Source: CADCTQ01 sp963844325
GTDB lineage: Bacteria; Bacteroidota; Bacteroidia; Cytophagales; 172606-1
DNA: 64,000 nt
Reading direction: 5' to 3'
NCBI GenBank assembly: GCA_963844325.1
Contig: CAWJNV010000002.1
Location: 1,240,001 to 1,304,000 of the forward strand
Shown: positions 17,854 to 26,118 of the stretch, in pieces
Numbering within the stretch: position 1 is the stretch's first letter
Layout: the number at the start of each line of letters is the position of its first letter
The notes under the pieces: generated by a model
What the model was told of the DNA's origin: nothing
What the model saw: only the letters and a program-made list of their open reading frames with translations
Databases searched by the model: none
Program-made: the position numbers and the translations under genes

Positions 17854-19101
17854 TTATTGCTTTGAAGGCGTGCCGCGGTCAACGGGTGCTATTTCAAATC
17901 TTTCAAACGCTACTTTGTTATCTATTGAATCGGGCATTATTTTTCTAAAATACAACCCTTCCTTTGCTACAAAAAAATGATCCGTGTCGTAGTAGGCCGA
18001 AGGCAGAAGCGACTCCCCGATTTTTACAAAGTTTTTATCCAGTATGATCACTGACTTCCGTTTGAGGATTTTTGTCCGGTCAGTGACGTCAAAATCTTCT
18101 TTGGGCAAATAGGCAACCCGGTAATAGAGGTTCCGGTAAGGGTCGTAGATTATGCTGCCGTACGAGGAATTCTTGCCCAGGTACTCGGCCTTTTCCACTT
18201 TGCTGACTTTTTTAAAATAGTTGGCCGAGTATTTCATGGACTTGATCTGCGCCAATAAACGGCTGCCCGCGTAATGTTGCGCCAAAGTTTGTTTTTCCGT
18301 ATCATAGACGGTGATGTTGTGGTCAGCCATGAAACTCACGACCAGTTTTTGATCCTGCGGGTTGAAGTCAAAAAAAGTTCTCCGGTATCCAGCCGCTCCC
18401 CCCCAGTTCTTACCCCAGTAGAACGGCGGGTACCGGATTGTGTAGTCCACCTGCCCCGTGTTCAAATCAAGGGTTGCAACCGTTTTTCTGTCCCGGTCCA
18501 ATGCGTACGTTCCGCCTTCGTTGGCAACATAGCCGGCCAGGAACACTTTCCGGTTCCGGGAATCAAACAGGATGGGCGAGTTTGTGGATACAAAGGGGAA
18601 CGGAGCACTGTAGTCCTTATAATTATTGCTTACTATTGTACGGTTCAGCAGTCTTCCCTTCTGCAAACTGATCAGCATCAGGGAACTACTTTTGTAATCG
18701 TAGACGAACAGGGAATCAGGACTGATCACGTTGTACCCTTGCACGTTGTCGCTGTTTTTATAGCCGTAATCATCCAGCTTTACTACTTTTTCCAGTTCGC
18801 CCGTCCGGTAGTCGTAAAAATAGATTACCCGGGTCAACCGGTTGAGCAGCGTGAAGTACGCTCCGCTACCGCGGGCAGCGTAATACGCGTAGCAACCGAT
18901 ACTTTCCGGAACGGTTGTCGTATCAAGCATGAAAGCTCTGGTGCCGGTTGGGCGCAGTAAAACGCTTGCCGCCTGATGGGCAGGGGAATGATTGAATGAA
19001 ATTGTTTCTTCTGCATATTTGGACGAATGCATTGCAAGCAGACTGATCAGCATCGCCGCCCCTATGCCCGCACCCGTTATAAGTAGATTTTTTTTATTCA
19101 T
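17854..19101 (-). CDS. DUF4221-like secreted beta-propeller protein, 415 residues
   Basis: An N-terminal hydrophobic segment (about 7-24) acts as a signal or anchor. The rest is a series of short repeats typical of a propeller: IYFYDYRTGELEKVVKLD, SLFVYDYKSSSLMLISLQ, VATLDLNTGQVDYTI and NITVYDTEKQTL. Such proteins are commonly encoded beside short secreted peptides of the NVEALA type in Bacteroidota, where their function is unknown. The gene lies directly downstream of the two peptide genes and a hairpin. The family name is a best guess from the pattern. Confidence 0.6.
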   Translation of the reverse strand: MNKKNLLITGAGIGAAMLISLLAMHSSKYAEETISFNHSPAHQAASVLLRPTGTRAFMLDTTTVPESIGCYAYYAARGSGAYFTLLNRLTRVIYFYDYRTGELEKVVKLDDYGYKNSDNVQGYNVISPDSLFVYDYKSSSLMLISLQKGRLLNRTIVSNNYKDYSAPFPFVSTNSPILFDSRNRKVFLAGYVANEGGTYALDRDRKTVATLDLNTGQVDYTIRYPPFYWGKNWGGAAGYRRTFFDFNPQDQKLVVSFMADHNITVYDTEKQTLAQHYAGSRLLAQIKSMKYSANYFKKVSKVEKAEYLGKNSSYGSIIYDPYRNLYYRVAYLPKEDFDVTDRTKILKRKSVIILDKNFVKIGESLLPSAYYDTDHFFVAKEGLYFRKIMPDSIDNKVAFERFEIAPVDRGTPSKQ

Positions 19102-19242
19102 ATCATTACGCAGATGTTCTGTTGGTCAGGTTCAACTGTATTGCGGGGACCCGGTTTGCCGGCAACTTATTTTGCTGCTCCGTGCGCTCTTTCATTTTAT
19201 ACCATTGAGCCTTCACTTAACGCTCACGATTACCAGTAAGAT

Positions 19243-19276
19243 GGTAAGGAGGCATCGTCGCCATTGCCCTCTTACC
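19243..19276 (-). terminator. Hairpin between peptide gene 1 and the propeller gene
   Basis: An inverted repeat, GGTAAGGAGGCAT against TTGCCCTCTTACC, surrounds a short loop. Most of it matches the hairpin at 19676-19709, so it is part of the duplicated peptide unit. No strong T-run follows on the minus strand, which fits a partial terminator or mRNA-stabilising hairpin that lowers expression of downstream enzymes relative to the peptides. Confidence 0.45.
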
Positions 19277-19395
19277 GTCTCATTAATATACTTTTCCAAA
19301 AGTAGTTTTTGGTTTTTATTATCTTGCAATCCGCTTATATACAGCTTTTTGCAAAGGTGCGTTAGCCGAAAACCGCTTTGAAACGAGTATATCTG

Positions 19396-19611
19396 CTATA
19401 TACCGCAGTCTCCAAACCACCAGGCCTTGGAGCAGTAGCTGTTGCCATTGGGGCCAATTTCACAATCGCCAGTTGCCCCTTCTATGGAGCAGTAGCTCGC
19501 AGAATCATCCGGCGCCAGTGCTCCCAGGGCCGCAATGGCTAAACTTAAACCCACCCGGACTTTAGGATTCCGGGCTGTCTCGCTCATTTTCTCTTTTAGA
19601 GATTTTTTCAT
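19396..19611 (-). CDS. Cys-rich precursor-like peptide 1, 71 residues
   Basis: A basic N-terminus (KKSLKEK) is followed by a hydrophobic stretch (about 20-33, VGLSLAIAALGALA), a PDD motif and a small C-terminal part with Cys41, Cys50, Cys60 and Cys69. The core carries AWWFGDC near the end. The start at 19611 is chosen because it matches the paralogue exactly; an in-frame ATG at 19662 adds 17 unrelated residues. The leader is nearly identical to that of peptide 2 while the core has diverged, the usual pattern of ribosomally made, modified or secreted peptides. Function is unknown. Confidence 0.75.
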   Translation of the reverse strand: MKKSLKEKMSETARNPKVRVGLSLAIAALGALAPDDSASYCSIEGATGDCEIGPNGNSYCSKAWWFGDCGI

Positions 19612-19675
19612 AGTAGTAGATAGTATAAGTGTACCCTGAATAGCTATTTTCCGAAAAGACACTTTAGTAAAAGAG

Positions 19676-19709
19676 GGTAAGAAGGCAACGTCGCCATTGA
19701 CCTCTTACC
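19676..19709 (-). terminator. Hairpin between peptide gene 2 and peptide gene 1
   Basis: GGTAAGAAGGCAA pairs with TTGACCTCTTACC around the loop CGTCGCCA. On the minus strand the stem is followed by CTCTTTTACT, a short T-rich stretch, so it may act as a leaky intrinsic terminator. A similar element follows peptide gene 1. Confidence 0.5.
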
Positions 19710-19725
19710 GTCTCATCAATAGCTG

Positions 19726-19938
19726 CTACGAACAGTCTCCTCCCCACCAGGCCCTGATGCATGCGGAGCCGCCACTGGTGGTTATTTCACAATCGCCTCC
19801 CGATCCACCCATGCTGCAGTAGCTCGAAGAATCATCCGGCGCCATTGCCCCCAGGGCCGCAACGGCTAAACTTAAACCCACCCGAACCTTAGGATTCCGG
19901 GCTGTCTCGTTCAGTTTCTCTTTTAGAGATTTTTTCAT
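19726..19938 (-). CDS. Cys-rich precursor-like peptide 2, 70 residues
   Basis: Paralogue of the peptide at 19396-19611. In the first 40 residues 35 are identical (MKKSLKEKLNETARNPK, then the hydrophobic VGLSLAVAALGAMA and PDD). The C-terminal 30 residues keep Cys41, Cys50, Cys60 and Cys69 and the words GDCEI and AWWGGDC but differ elsewhere, with many Gly and Ser. The spacing is C-x8-C-x9-C-x8-C in both. It is the first gene after the double palindrome, so it probably heads the operon. It may be an exported toxin, signal or structural peptide; none can be chosen from sequence. Confidence 0.75.
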   Translation of the reverse strand: MKKSLKEKLNETARNPKVRVGLSLAVAALGAMAPDDSSSYCSMGGSGGDCEITTSGGSACIRAWWGGDCS

Positions 19939-19990
19939 AGTAGTAAATAGTTAAGTGTACCCTAAATAACTATTTTTCGGAAAGACACTT

Positions 19991-20057
19991 TTAGTAAGAT
20001 ATTACTAAAATTCCGGCCGCCGGTAAGCAATTTGTTATTTTAGTAAAATATTACTAA
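19991..20057 (-). promoter_or_regulatory. Two palindromic operator-like sites upstream of the peptide operon
   Basis: TTAGTAAGATATTACTAA (19991-20008) and TTAGTAAAATATTACTAA (20040-20057) are almost the same 18-bp palindrome, with start points 49 bp apart. They lie 53-119 bp upstream of the first peptide start codon. The spacing and symmetry suggest binding of a dimeric regulator at two sites. The matching region before peptide gene 1 (around 19664) keeps only one arm, TTTAGTAAAA. Confidence 0.6.
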
Positions 20058-20120
20058 TGTGTATACAACACGCGTGTCTTCGCTGCCCACGATGTGCTTA
20101 AAAAGAGGCATGCTGGCTGC

Positions 20121-20171
20121 AAAAAAGAGAACCGGGGGCAAGTCAAGTCTTCGACTCACTTGCCCCCGGTT
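20121..20171 (-). terminator. Strong intrinsic terminator after the permease gene
   Basis: A 14-bp perfect stem, AACCGGGGGCAAGT against ACTTGCCCCCGGTT (20130-20171), is followed on the minus strand by CTCTTTTTTGC. It closes the LuxR-sulfotransferase-permease unit and separates it from the peptide operon promoter. Confidence 0.85.
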
Positions 20172-20254
20172 CAGTTGCTTTTCGCGCAGGTGTTGCGCGT
20201 ACCGCTGATTACCCGTCGGTGCGGGAACTGCGGCATCCCGGCCTCAAACCGGTT

Positions 20255-22651
20255 TTACTCGCTCTGCAATCCGCGGGCTGGGTGCACCCTGGCGGCTCTT
20301 ATCGTTTGCGATGCGATTGTGATGATCCCAATGACCAGGACGATGAGGAAGCTGACGGCCATCTGGTGCACACCTAGATTCACCCGGTAGGCGTAATTGC
20401 TCAGGTACATACTGCCCGACAGATACCCGGCCGGTAAAGCGATCAGGGCCGCAATGAGTATTAACTTGAGAAACTCTTTGGTGAGCAGCAGCGTCACGCT
20501 CGCCGGGCTCGCCCCCAGTACTTTCCTGATGCTGATCTCTTTGGTCCGCTTTGAAACCGTGTACATCACCACCCCCAGCAGACCCAGGCAGGAAATCAGC
20601 AGGCACAGCAATGCAAACGTGCCAAACAGCATGATATCCTTCATATGGCTCTGATGCTCATAAAATCTCTTTTCGAAGTCATACCACGACAGGGGAGTAC
20701 TTTTATCAAACTGCTTCCAGACTTTGTCCAGATAGGCAATGAAGGCATTTGAATCGGCTGATTTGAGCCGTACGTTCAGGCATCTGAATTCATTGGGAAT
20801 ATAACGCAATACCAACGGGGCCATGGGAAATTTGAAACGGTGAAAATGAAAGTTTTTCACAACGCCGGCCACTTGTACCAGCGTAGAATCATTCATCCAC
20901 AGCGATCTGCCAACTGCCGCCGCGGGAGTACCCAGGTTCAGGACCTTCAGGGACTCTTCATTGAGGAGTACGTATTGTTCCGCCGTGGAAGACAGGTTGT
21001 CGCCAAAATTAGTTCCGGCCATCATCGTAAGCCCCATCATCGGCACCACGCCCTGGTCTACGGCGAAGTAGTACATGCCGACCTGGTTGTCCCCTTTTTG
21101 CCGCTGCATGTTGCACCTGCCACCCATGTCGAAACCGAAGTTGCCCGACATGGCCGAAACCTGGGTGACTTCTGAGTGCTTGGCCACTTCATCACGCAAC
21201 GCCTGGTAACGCCCGGCCATCAGGTCAATGGAAATAACTCCTTTCCGGTTATATCCGTATTCGCCGGTTGCAGCAAATTGCGTCTGCTGGTACATTACCA
21301 GTAGGTTGATGATGGCCACGAGTGAAAAAACGAACTGTACGACGATGAACGTTTTACGTACGTTTATGCCCTGCAATAAACGCGTGCCGGCCATGCTGTT
21401 GAGCGCCTGCGCGGAGGTGATTCTGGACAACCACAGGGCCGGCGGTAAACCCGCCAGTATGCCTACCAGCAGGCTGAATGACACCAGTAATGCGATGAGG
21501 GTAAAATCAAGCTTGATCCGGGAAACGATTTGGGTAACGTGCTCATTTAAAGGGATGGCCTTGGCAATAAAATAGGCAGAAACCAGGGAAATCAACGTTA
21601 GCAGTACCGATTCAAACAGAAATTGAATGATGATGTGTCGCCGGTTGGCACCGGCTACCTTCCGGACCCCAACCTCTTTGGCCCGGTTTACGAAGCGGGC
21701 AATGGCCAGGTTGGTATAGTTAAAAGTGCCGATCAGTAGAATGATCAGGGCAATGGTGGACATTCCGGCCAGACTCTCGAATGACATGCCGATGTTGGGC
21801 TCGTTGAAGTAGCCTCTGCTAACGGTAATGTCGCCTAAGGGCTGCGTTTGAAATGCGTACTTCAGCCCGTTCACTTTGAAGTCAAACGTCTTCATGGCAT
21901 TGTTGGCAATGGCTGGCAATGCCCCGCTTAACTTTTTCAGGTCGGTGCTTTCTTTGAGCAAAACGTAGGTGTAGCTTCCTTCGTACTTACTCCACTCATT
22001 CAGAATCGCCTCGATCTTACCCGTTTTCTCAAGGATCGGCAACGAAGCCATCGAAACCAGGATTTCATAATCAAGGTGGGTTTGCAGGTTCGCCTCTGCC
22101 AACACCCCGGTAATGACAAAGTTGCCCAGATCTTGCAGGCTTACTGTTTTACCCACCGGATCGTTATCATTAAAAAGCCTGGTGGCCGCTTCTCTGGTCA
22201 TTACGATTGAATTGGGTTGCGCCAGTGCCTGGTTTGGGTTGCCTGATTCAAGTGGAAAACCGAAAACGGAAAAAAACGATTCACTTACAAAGGCGCCCCT
22301 GAGCTGTATCTCCTTGCGGCCATTGTTTGTCTTGACGTTTGAAAGCGCAGGGGCTGGATGTACCTGAACTGATCTTTCAACAAATGGATAATCCGCTGCC
22401 AGTTCACGGGCGAGTGGTAACGGGGAAGTTGCAAATACGGAGGCATCCATCTCGTTGCTCACCGAAGTTAAAATCCGGAAGGTACGCTCAGGATAAGGGT
22501 GAAAATTGTCGTACGAGAGCTGGTTTTTTATCAGCATCAGCACCAGCAGGCATACCGACATGCCCATGGACAACCCAAATATATTGATCAGCGTGACAAC
22601 CTTATGGCGCCTCAGGTTGCGGAAAGAAACAATGAGATAGTGATTCAGCAT
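20255..22651 (-). CDS. FtsX/MacB-type ABC transporter permease, 798 residues
   Basis: Inner-membrane protein with an N-terminal membrane segment followed by a large periplasmic domain, a three-helix FtsX block near the middle (TIALIILLIGTFNYTNLAIA, then VRKVAGANRRHII), a second periplasmic domain and a second FtsX block (KRTKEISIRKVLGASPASV). Length and layout match the ~800-residue Bacteroidota MacB-like family. No partner ATPase is encoded in the window. Such permeases use mechanotransmission rather than direct transport in known cases. It may serve immunity or export for the peptide locus, or be unrelated. Confidence 0.85.
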   Translation of the reverse strand: MLNHYLIVSFRNLRRHKVVTLINIFGLSMGMSVCLLVLMLIKNQLSYDNFHPYPERTFRILTSVSNEMDASVFATSPLPLARELAADYPFVERSVQVHPAPALSNVKTNNGRKEIQLRGAFVSESFFSVFGFPLESGNPNQALAQPNSIVMTREAATRLFNDNDPVGKTVSLQDLGNFVITGVLAEANLQTHLDYEILVSMASLPILEKTGKIEAILNEWSKYEGSYTYVLLKESTDLKKLSGALPAIANNAMKTFDFKVNGLKYAFQTQPLGDITVSRGYFNEPNIGMSFESLAGMSTIALIILLIGTFNYTNLAIARFVNRAKEVGVRKVAGANRRHIIIQFLFESVLLTLISLVSAYFIAKAIPLNEHVTQIVSRIKLDFTLIALLVSFSLLVGILAGLPPALWLSRITSAQALNSMAGTRLLQGINVRKTFIVVQFVFSLVAIINLLVMYQQTQFAATGEYGYNRKGVISIDLMAGRYQALRDEVAKHSEVTQVSAMSGNFGFDMGGRCNMQRQKGDNQVGMYYFAVDQGVVPMMGLTMMAGTNFGDNLSSTAEQYVLLNEESLKVLNLGTPAAAVGRSLWMNDSTLVQVAGVVKNFHFHRFKFPMAPLVLRYIPNEFRCLNVRLKSADSNAFIAYLDKVWKQFDKSTPLSWYDFEKRFYEHQSHMKDIMLFGTFALLCLLISCLGLLGVVMYTVSKRTKEISIRKVLGASPASVTLLLTKEFLKLILIAALIALPAGYLSGSMYLSNYAYRVNLGVHQMAVSFLIVLVIGIITIASQTIRAARVHPARGLQSE

Positions 22652-22731
22652 AGACTTTTTGAATTAAGTAGTTGTGTTGCGTTTTTTACTTTTCATTGGT
22701 CCGGAACTTTTTACTGGCAACTGCAGGCCCT

Positions 22732-23766
22732 TCAGGTAACTTGTGAATGCACGCCCGGCTTCTCCTGGTCAAAATCATATGAATGCCTTTTGATCCTGTC
22801 GTATCCGGCCCCAACCCACTCTGATACCAGTTCATTGACTAGTCCGTGAGCCTGTTGCTGCTTCTTGATCGAATCACGCTCAAAACTGATCTTGTTTCCC
22901 GGGCTTTTGGAATAATACTTCATTGTCTCCTTAATATGCGTTACATCTTCCGGCGAAGAAGTTATGCCGAAAAACCCAAGAATTAAAGAAATATTTTCAG
23001 GGGTCAGGTTTTCGTAATCCAGGATCATGGCATTGCTGCATACCCTGTTAGCAGCCCGGTCCAAGTAGTGGCTCAGCAGACGGGCGTAATACTCTTCCAC
23101 CCGCATGCGGTTAAAATCTCTCAATCCTACATTCAAAATGGAGGCCACCCCCGCTGGACAATGCACGTTCCGTAGCCACGCAGGAGCGCTGTTCAAACAG
23201 GACGCAATAACCTCGGCTGGATTACGGTAGATAAATGCCCAGGGGACCTGGGGCCAGGTATCCAACACCAGGTCCAGCATAATGGTGTTCCAGCTCGTGA
23301 ACTTTATGAAATAGCGTGTCTCTTCACGCTTTTCGGTGCAGCCTGGCAACAGTGCATTGATAGTGCCCCTGAGCAAAGGTTGCCGGATTGCGGACCACTC
23401 TTTACGCTTAAGGGGCCACATTTTTGAGTAAGGCGAAAGAACGGCCGAGATGGGCTGTGCCTCTGCAATAACTACGTTACCGCTTAGTGACTGTATTAAG
23501 CTGGATAATAGCGTGGACCCGCACCTTGATACGTGAAAGATGAAACCGGCAGGTCTGATGCAGTCCTCTTTATCAGAAAAATTTATAAGCTGATTAAGTC
23601 CGGTGGTCTTCCGGGCACAGCCCGGATTATTTTTTAGATAAGCATCAACGCCGCGGTCAAAAAAAGGATTGTTCAACCCGGCAATATCCAGCATGGCCCA
23701 ATCTACGTTCGCAGCCACGGGATTAATAACTACGTTAACCGGCTTCCATGATGTATTGTCTTGCAT
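22732..23766 (-). CDS. Sulfotransferase family protein, 344 residues
   Basis: PAPS-dependent transferase fold. The 5'-phosphosulfate loop reads FIFHVSRCGSTLLSSLI (residues 75-91) and the 3'-phosphate motif FIYRNPAEVIAS (178-189). Length fits the family. No signal peptide, so it acts in the cytoplasm. It is the middle gene of a three-gene unit with a LuxR regulator and a permease. In combination with the nearby hydroxylase and glycosyltransferases it may sulfate Tyr, hydroxylated residues or sugars of the product; that is inference. Catalytic competence was not tested. Confidence 0.8.
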   Translation of the reverse strand: MQDNTSWKPVNVVINPVAANVDWAMLDIAGLNNPFFDRGVDAYLKNNPGCARKTTGLNQLINFSDKEDCIRPAGFIFHVSRCGSTLLSSLIQSLSGNVVIAEAQPISAVLSPYSKMWPLKRKEWSAIRQPLLRGTINALLPGCTEKREETRYFIKFTSWNTIMLDLVLDTWPQVPWAFIYRNPAEVIASCLNSAPAWLRNVHCPAGVASILNVGLRDFNRMRVEEYYARLLSHYLDRAANRVCSNAMILDYENLTPENISLILGFFGITSSPEDVTHIKETMKYYSKSPGNKISFERDSIKKQQQAHGLVNELVSEWVGAGYDRIKRHSYDFDQEKPGVHSQVT

Positions 23767-23829
23767 AGTTCTGGTCGAAGTTGGTTATATAAAGCACATG
23801 TATCTCCTGGCTCAATGCCCAAACCGGCA

Positions 23830-24507
23830 CTACAGCATTGCATTTTCAAGGTCTTTGACGAGCTTAAACAACTGGCTGCACCCCTCGATACCTGCTTTCC
23901 TGGCAATATTTACCTTGTGGTTTTTTATGGTATGATAGCTTCTGAAAAGATGGGAAGATATTTGAGAAGTGGTCAGGCCCATAGAAACATAATATAAAAT
24001 CTCGACCTCGATGATGCTTAAATTGTGAACAATGTCCAGTTCCGATGATCCGTACGCAGAATCAGCGTTAGAAATTGAAACATTATTTTTTAGTATTGTG
24101 CATTGGCCATTGTTGGCTGCATTCAAAAAGTTGCACACATCCAAAAAACCATTTTCGCCGGCAAATACCGCTTTTACCTTGTATTTTTTTAGAATAGACA
24201 GCCCTTTACTTGTTATCTGGTCTGTAATCAAGATCACATTTTTACTTTTGGAAAGACAGCATATGAAATGCAGTACTTGCAGCAGGTTATGGTTTGAGAA
24301 TTTGCAATGGATTAAAATGTTGCTGCACCTGGCACTCTTGATATATGAACTTTCAAATAGGCAAGTGTCTATTTTCTGCAATTTAATGACTTCGCTCGGC
24401 CACTTCCATTGTTCTTCAAACTCAATTATAATGTTTTCATGGTTTTTGATTCTTACTTCATAAATGCTCAGATGCTTGCTGGATTTCGGATACAGTACTT
24501 CTTGCAT
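23830..24507 (-). CDS. LuxR-type regulator, 225 residues
   Basis: The C-terminal helix-turn-helix (about 163-212) reads LSIIEVEILYYVSMGLTTSQ, then ISSHLFRSYHTIKNHKVNI, the GerE/LuxR pattern. The N-terminal 150 residues resemble a divergent receiver-like alpha/beta fold (NVILITDQITSKGLSILKKY) but the conserved phospho-acceptor Asp cluster is not evident. It heads the unit with the sulfotransferase and permease and is the only regulator near the peptide operon, so it is a candidate to bind the double palindrome at 19991-20057. Confidence 0.8.
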   Translation of the reverse strand: MQEVLYPKSSKHLSIYEVRIKNHENIIIEFEEQWKWPSEVIKLQKIDTCLFESSYIKSARCSNILIHCKFSNHNLLQVLHFICCLSKSKNVILITDQITSKGLSILKKYKVKAVFAGENGFLDVCNFLNAANNGQCTILKNNVSISNADSAYGSSELDIVHNLSIIEVEILYYVSMGLTTSQISSHLFRSYHTIKNHKVNIARKAGIEGCSQLFKLVKDLENAML

Positions 24508-25315
24508 AACTTTAGTTAGTTATTTAGGATTTTACAGATTCGAACAAACGCGTTTCAGAGTGGTTTCCGGAAGTTTGCCAGATAAATTACGGCACTTACT
24601 TAAGCAGAATTCCCTGGAGGGAAATATTTAAAATTCTGATTAAGAAGCTGTTTGGTACTACAGCAGCAGTTAAGGAGAGATCGTCCTACGCTTCCTGCAG
24701 TAGCATTTTTTGGCCTTTTCATTGCGGGCTCATCTTTAGGGACCAGTGCATCACGTGTTCCAGTCAGGGCACCCGCCTTACCCTCGTTCGTGTAAAGGTT
24801 AACCCGTTGCCGATTCAAGCCGTGATGTGAGTAGAAGTACCCTGCATATACCGTTTACGCAGCAGGTTTTGGGTAGCCCCCCTACAGACAAACCAACCGT
24901 CGAAAACCCGTAACGCAAAAACGAAATTAATCATGATTTTTTTCGGCATTATTGCAAGTGTCTGTATTTCAATGTCCTGCCTTGAAAAAACCTTCCAATT
25001 TTTCATAGAAAGCCTTCCTGTACTGATACATCTGCCATCCCTGTCGGGGCCGCTCAATGAACATAGTTACCGGACCAGATGATGCTTTGCTCCAAAGTGT
25101 ATGGAATATTTATTATTTGCAATATATACCAGCAGGTATTTTTCTGAATCATTGTAGAATTAATGTGGATTAAAATGTTTAATAAAGTATGGGCAGGTAT
25201 AAACCAAAGGCAGGAGCACTGAGCAATGCTACTGAGGAAAAGCGTAAAGGGTCGCATGTGGTTCTTCGATAGGTCATGCCTCCAATGGCATGCCCGGCTA
25301 CTACTCTTACTTTTG
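24508..25315. other. Gene-poor 800-bp stretch
   Basis: No coding region could be supported. Three minus-strand readings of 67-80 residues exist here but have no recognisable domain, signal or homologue known to me. A small inverted repeat, CATGCC tccaat GGCATG, lies near 25275-25292. The right boundary is the IS1 end. Confidence 0.5.
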
Positions 25316-26111
25316 GGTAGTGGTACTTGACAGCTGATGTGCTGGGTTAAACTCAGGCTAAATTAAGGTTATAGTGGTAAGCCCAAAGTTTGAAGTGGAG
25401 ATTGAGCAGGTATTCTCTTTTTGAGAAGGAAAGGGATTTTCTCACCAAGCGCGAAAAACGTTGCCTGATCGTATTGTTGAGTCTTTCCACGTGAGCGGTT
25501 TCTCCAGTTTCTTTTCCTGCTTTCCGGTGGGTCGATTCGGGTAAACAGTTGTAGGCTTTCCAGAAGTCAGAAAAACGGTTTCCTTTCAGGTAGCCATAGG
25601 GCAACTTACGCCAAAGCCTTTTACAGGAATCCATTGAACCATCACCAATGAAAAAGGAGACAATCTGGCGGGTTTGCCCGCAGAGCACGATCTAAATGCT
25701 GATCTGCTTGCCTTTCAGCCCTGCAAAGGTGAATCCCTCGTCTGCCTCCAGTACTGTTTCGGGCGCTGGCGGCCGCAGGCTTTCCTGGAAGGGAGCTAAG
25801 GTTCGGGCTTTTTTTTAGCCACCTTTGCACCGTCACGTGGCTCACCCCGAAGATGCGAGCCGTGGAGCGAAAACTATTGCGTTCCTGGTAGGTCCTTTCG
25901 ACTTGGGCTGAATCCACCTGGTCTACGCTGTGCAGCGAGTCCAGGACTCTGGTTACCCCACAGTCCTTGCATTTATAGCGCTGTTGTCCGGTAGCATTCT
26001 TGCCATTTTTGACAATGTTGATACTGCCACAATTCTCACAAACCCGAGCTGCTAAAACATACCCCTTTACTTTTTGCAAAGTTAACCAATCAACTATCCT
26101 GTGCCATTACC
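25316..26111 (-). mobile_element. IS1-family insertion sequence, about 796 bp, inactive
   Basis: Imperfect terminal inverted repeats are visible: GGTAGTGGTACTTGACAGCT at the left end and, on the opposite strand, GGTAATGGCACAGGATAGTT at the right end. Length is close to the usual 770 bp of IS1. No clear 8-9 bp target duplication was found. It lies eight bases past the stop codon of the PilP-like gene. Confidence 0.75.
25353..26079 (-). pseudogene. IS1 transposase (InsA/InsB), nonsense mutation
   Basis: InsA (from 26079) begins with a zinc-finger region (CENCGSINIVKNG, CKDCGVTR) and an HTH (FGVSHVTVQRWLKK). InsB continues in the -1 frame after an A8 run (25809-25816), the normal IS1 slippage site, as PETVLEADEGFTFAGLKGK. 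The frame then meets an in-frame TAG at 25692-25694 where Trp is expected (SI*IVLCGQ). The rest, GDGSMDSCKRLWRKLPYGYL to HVERLNNTIRQRFSR, is intact. The InsB part is therefore not produced. Confidence 0.8.
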
Positions 26112-26118
26112 AAATTCT

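Noticed and set aside
20255..22651. FtsX-like permease as a peptide exporter
   Set aside because: No ATPase gene is present in the window and the family is not a direct exporter; kept only as possible associate.
24600..25257. Three consecutive minus-strand readings of 67-80 residues
   Set aside because: No domain, signal peptide or recognisable pattern; two overlap by a few bases but nothing else suggests coding.
25316..26111. Target-site duplication of the IS1 element
   Set aside because: The flanks (CTTACTTTTG and AAATTCTTTA) do not match.
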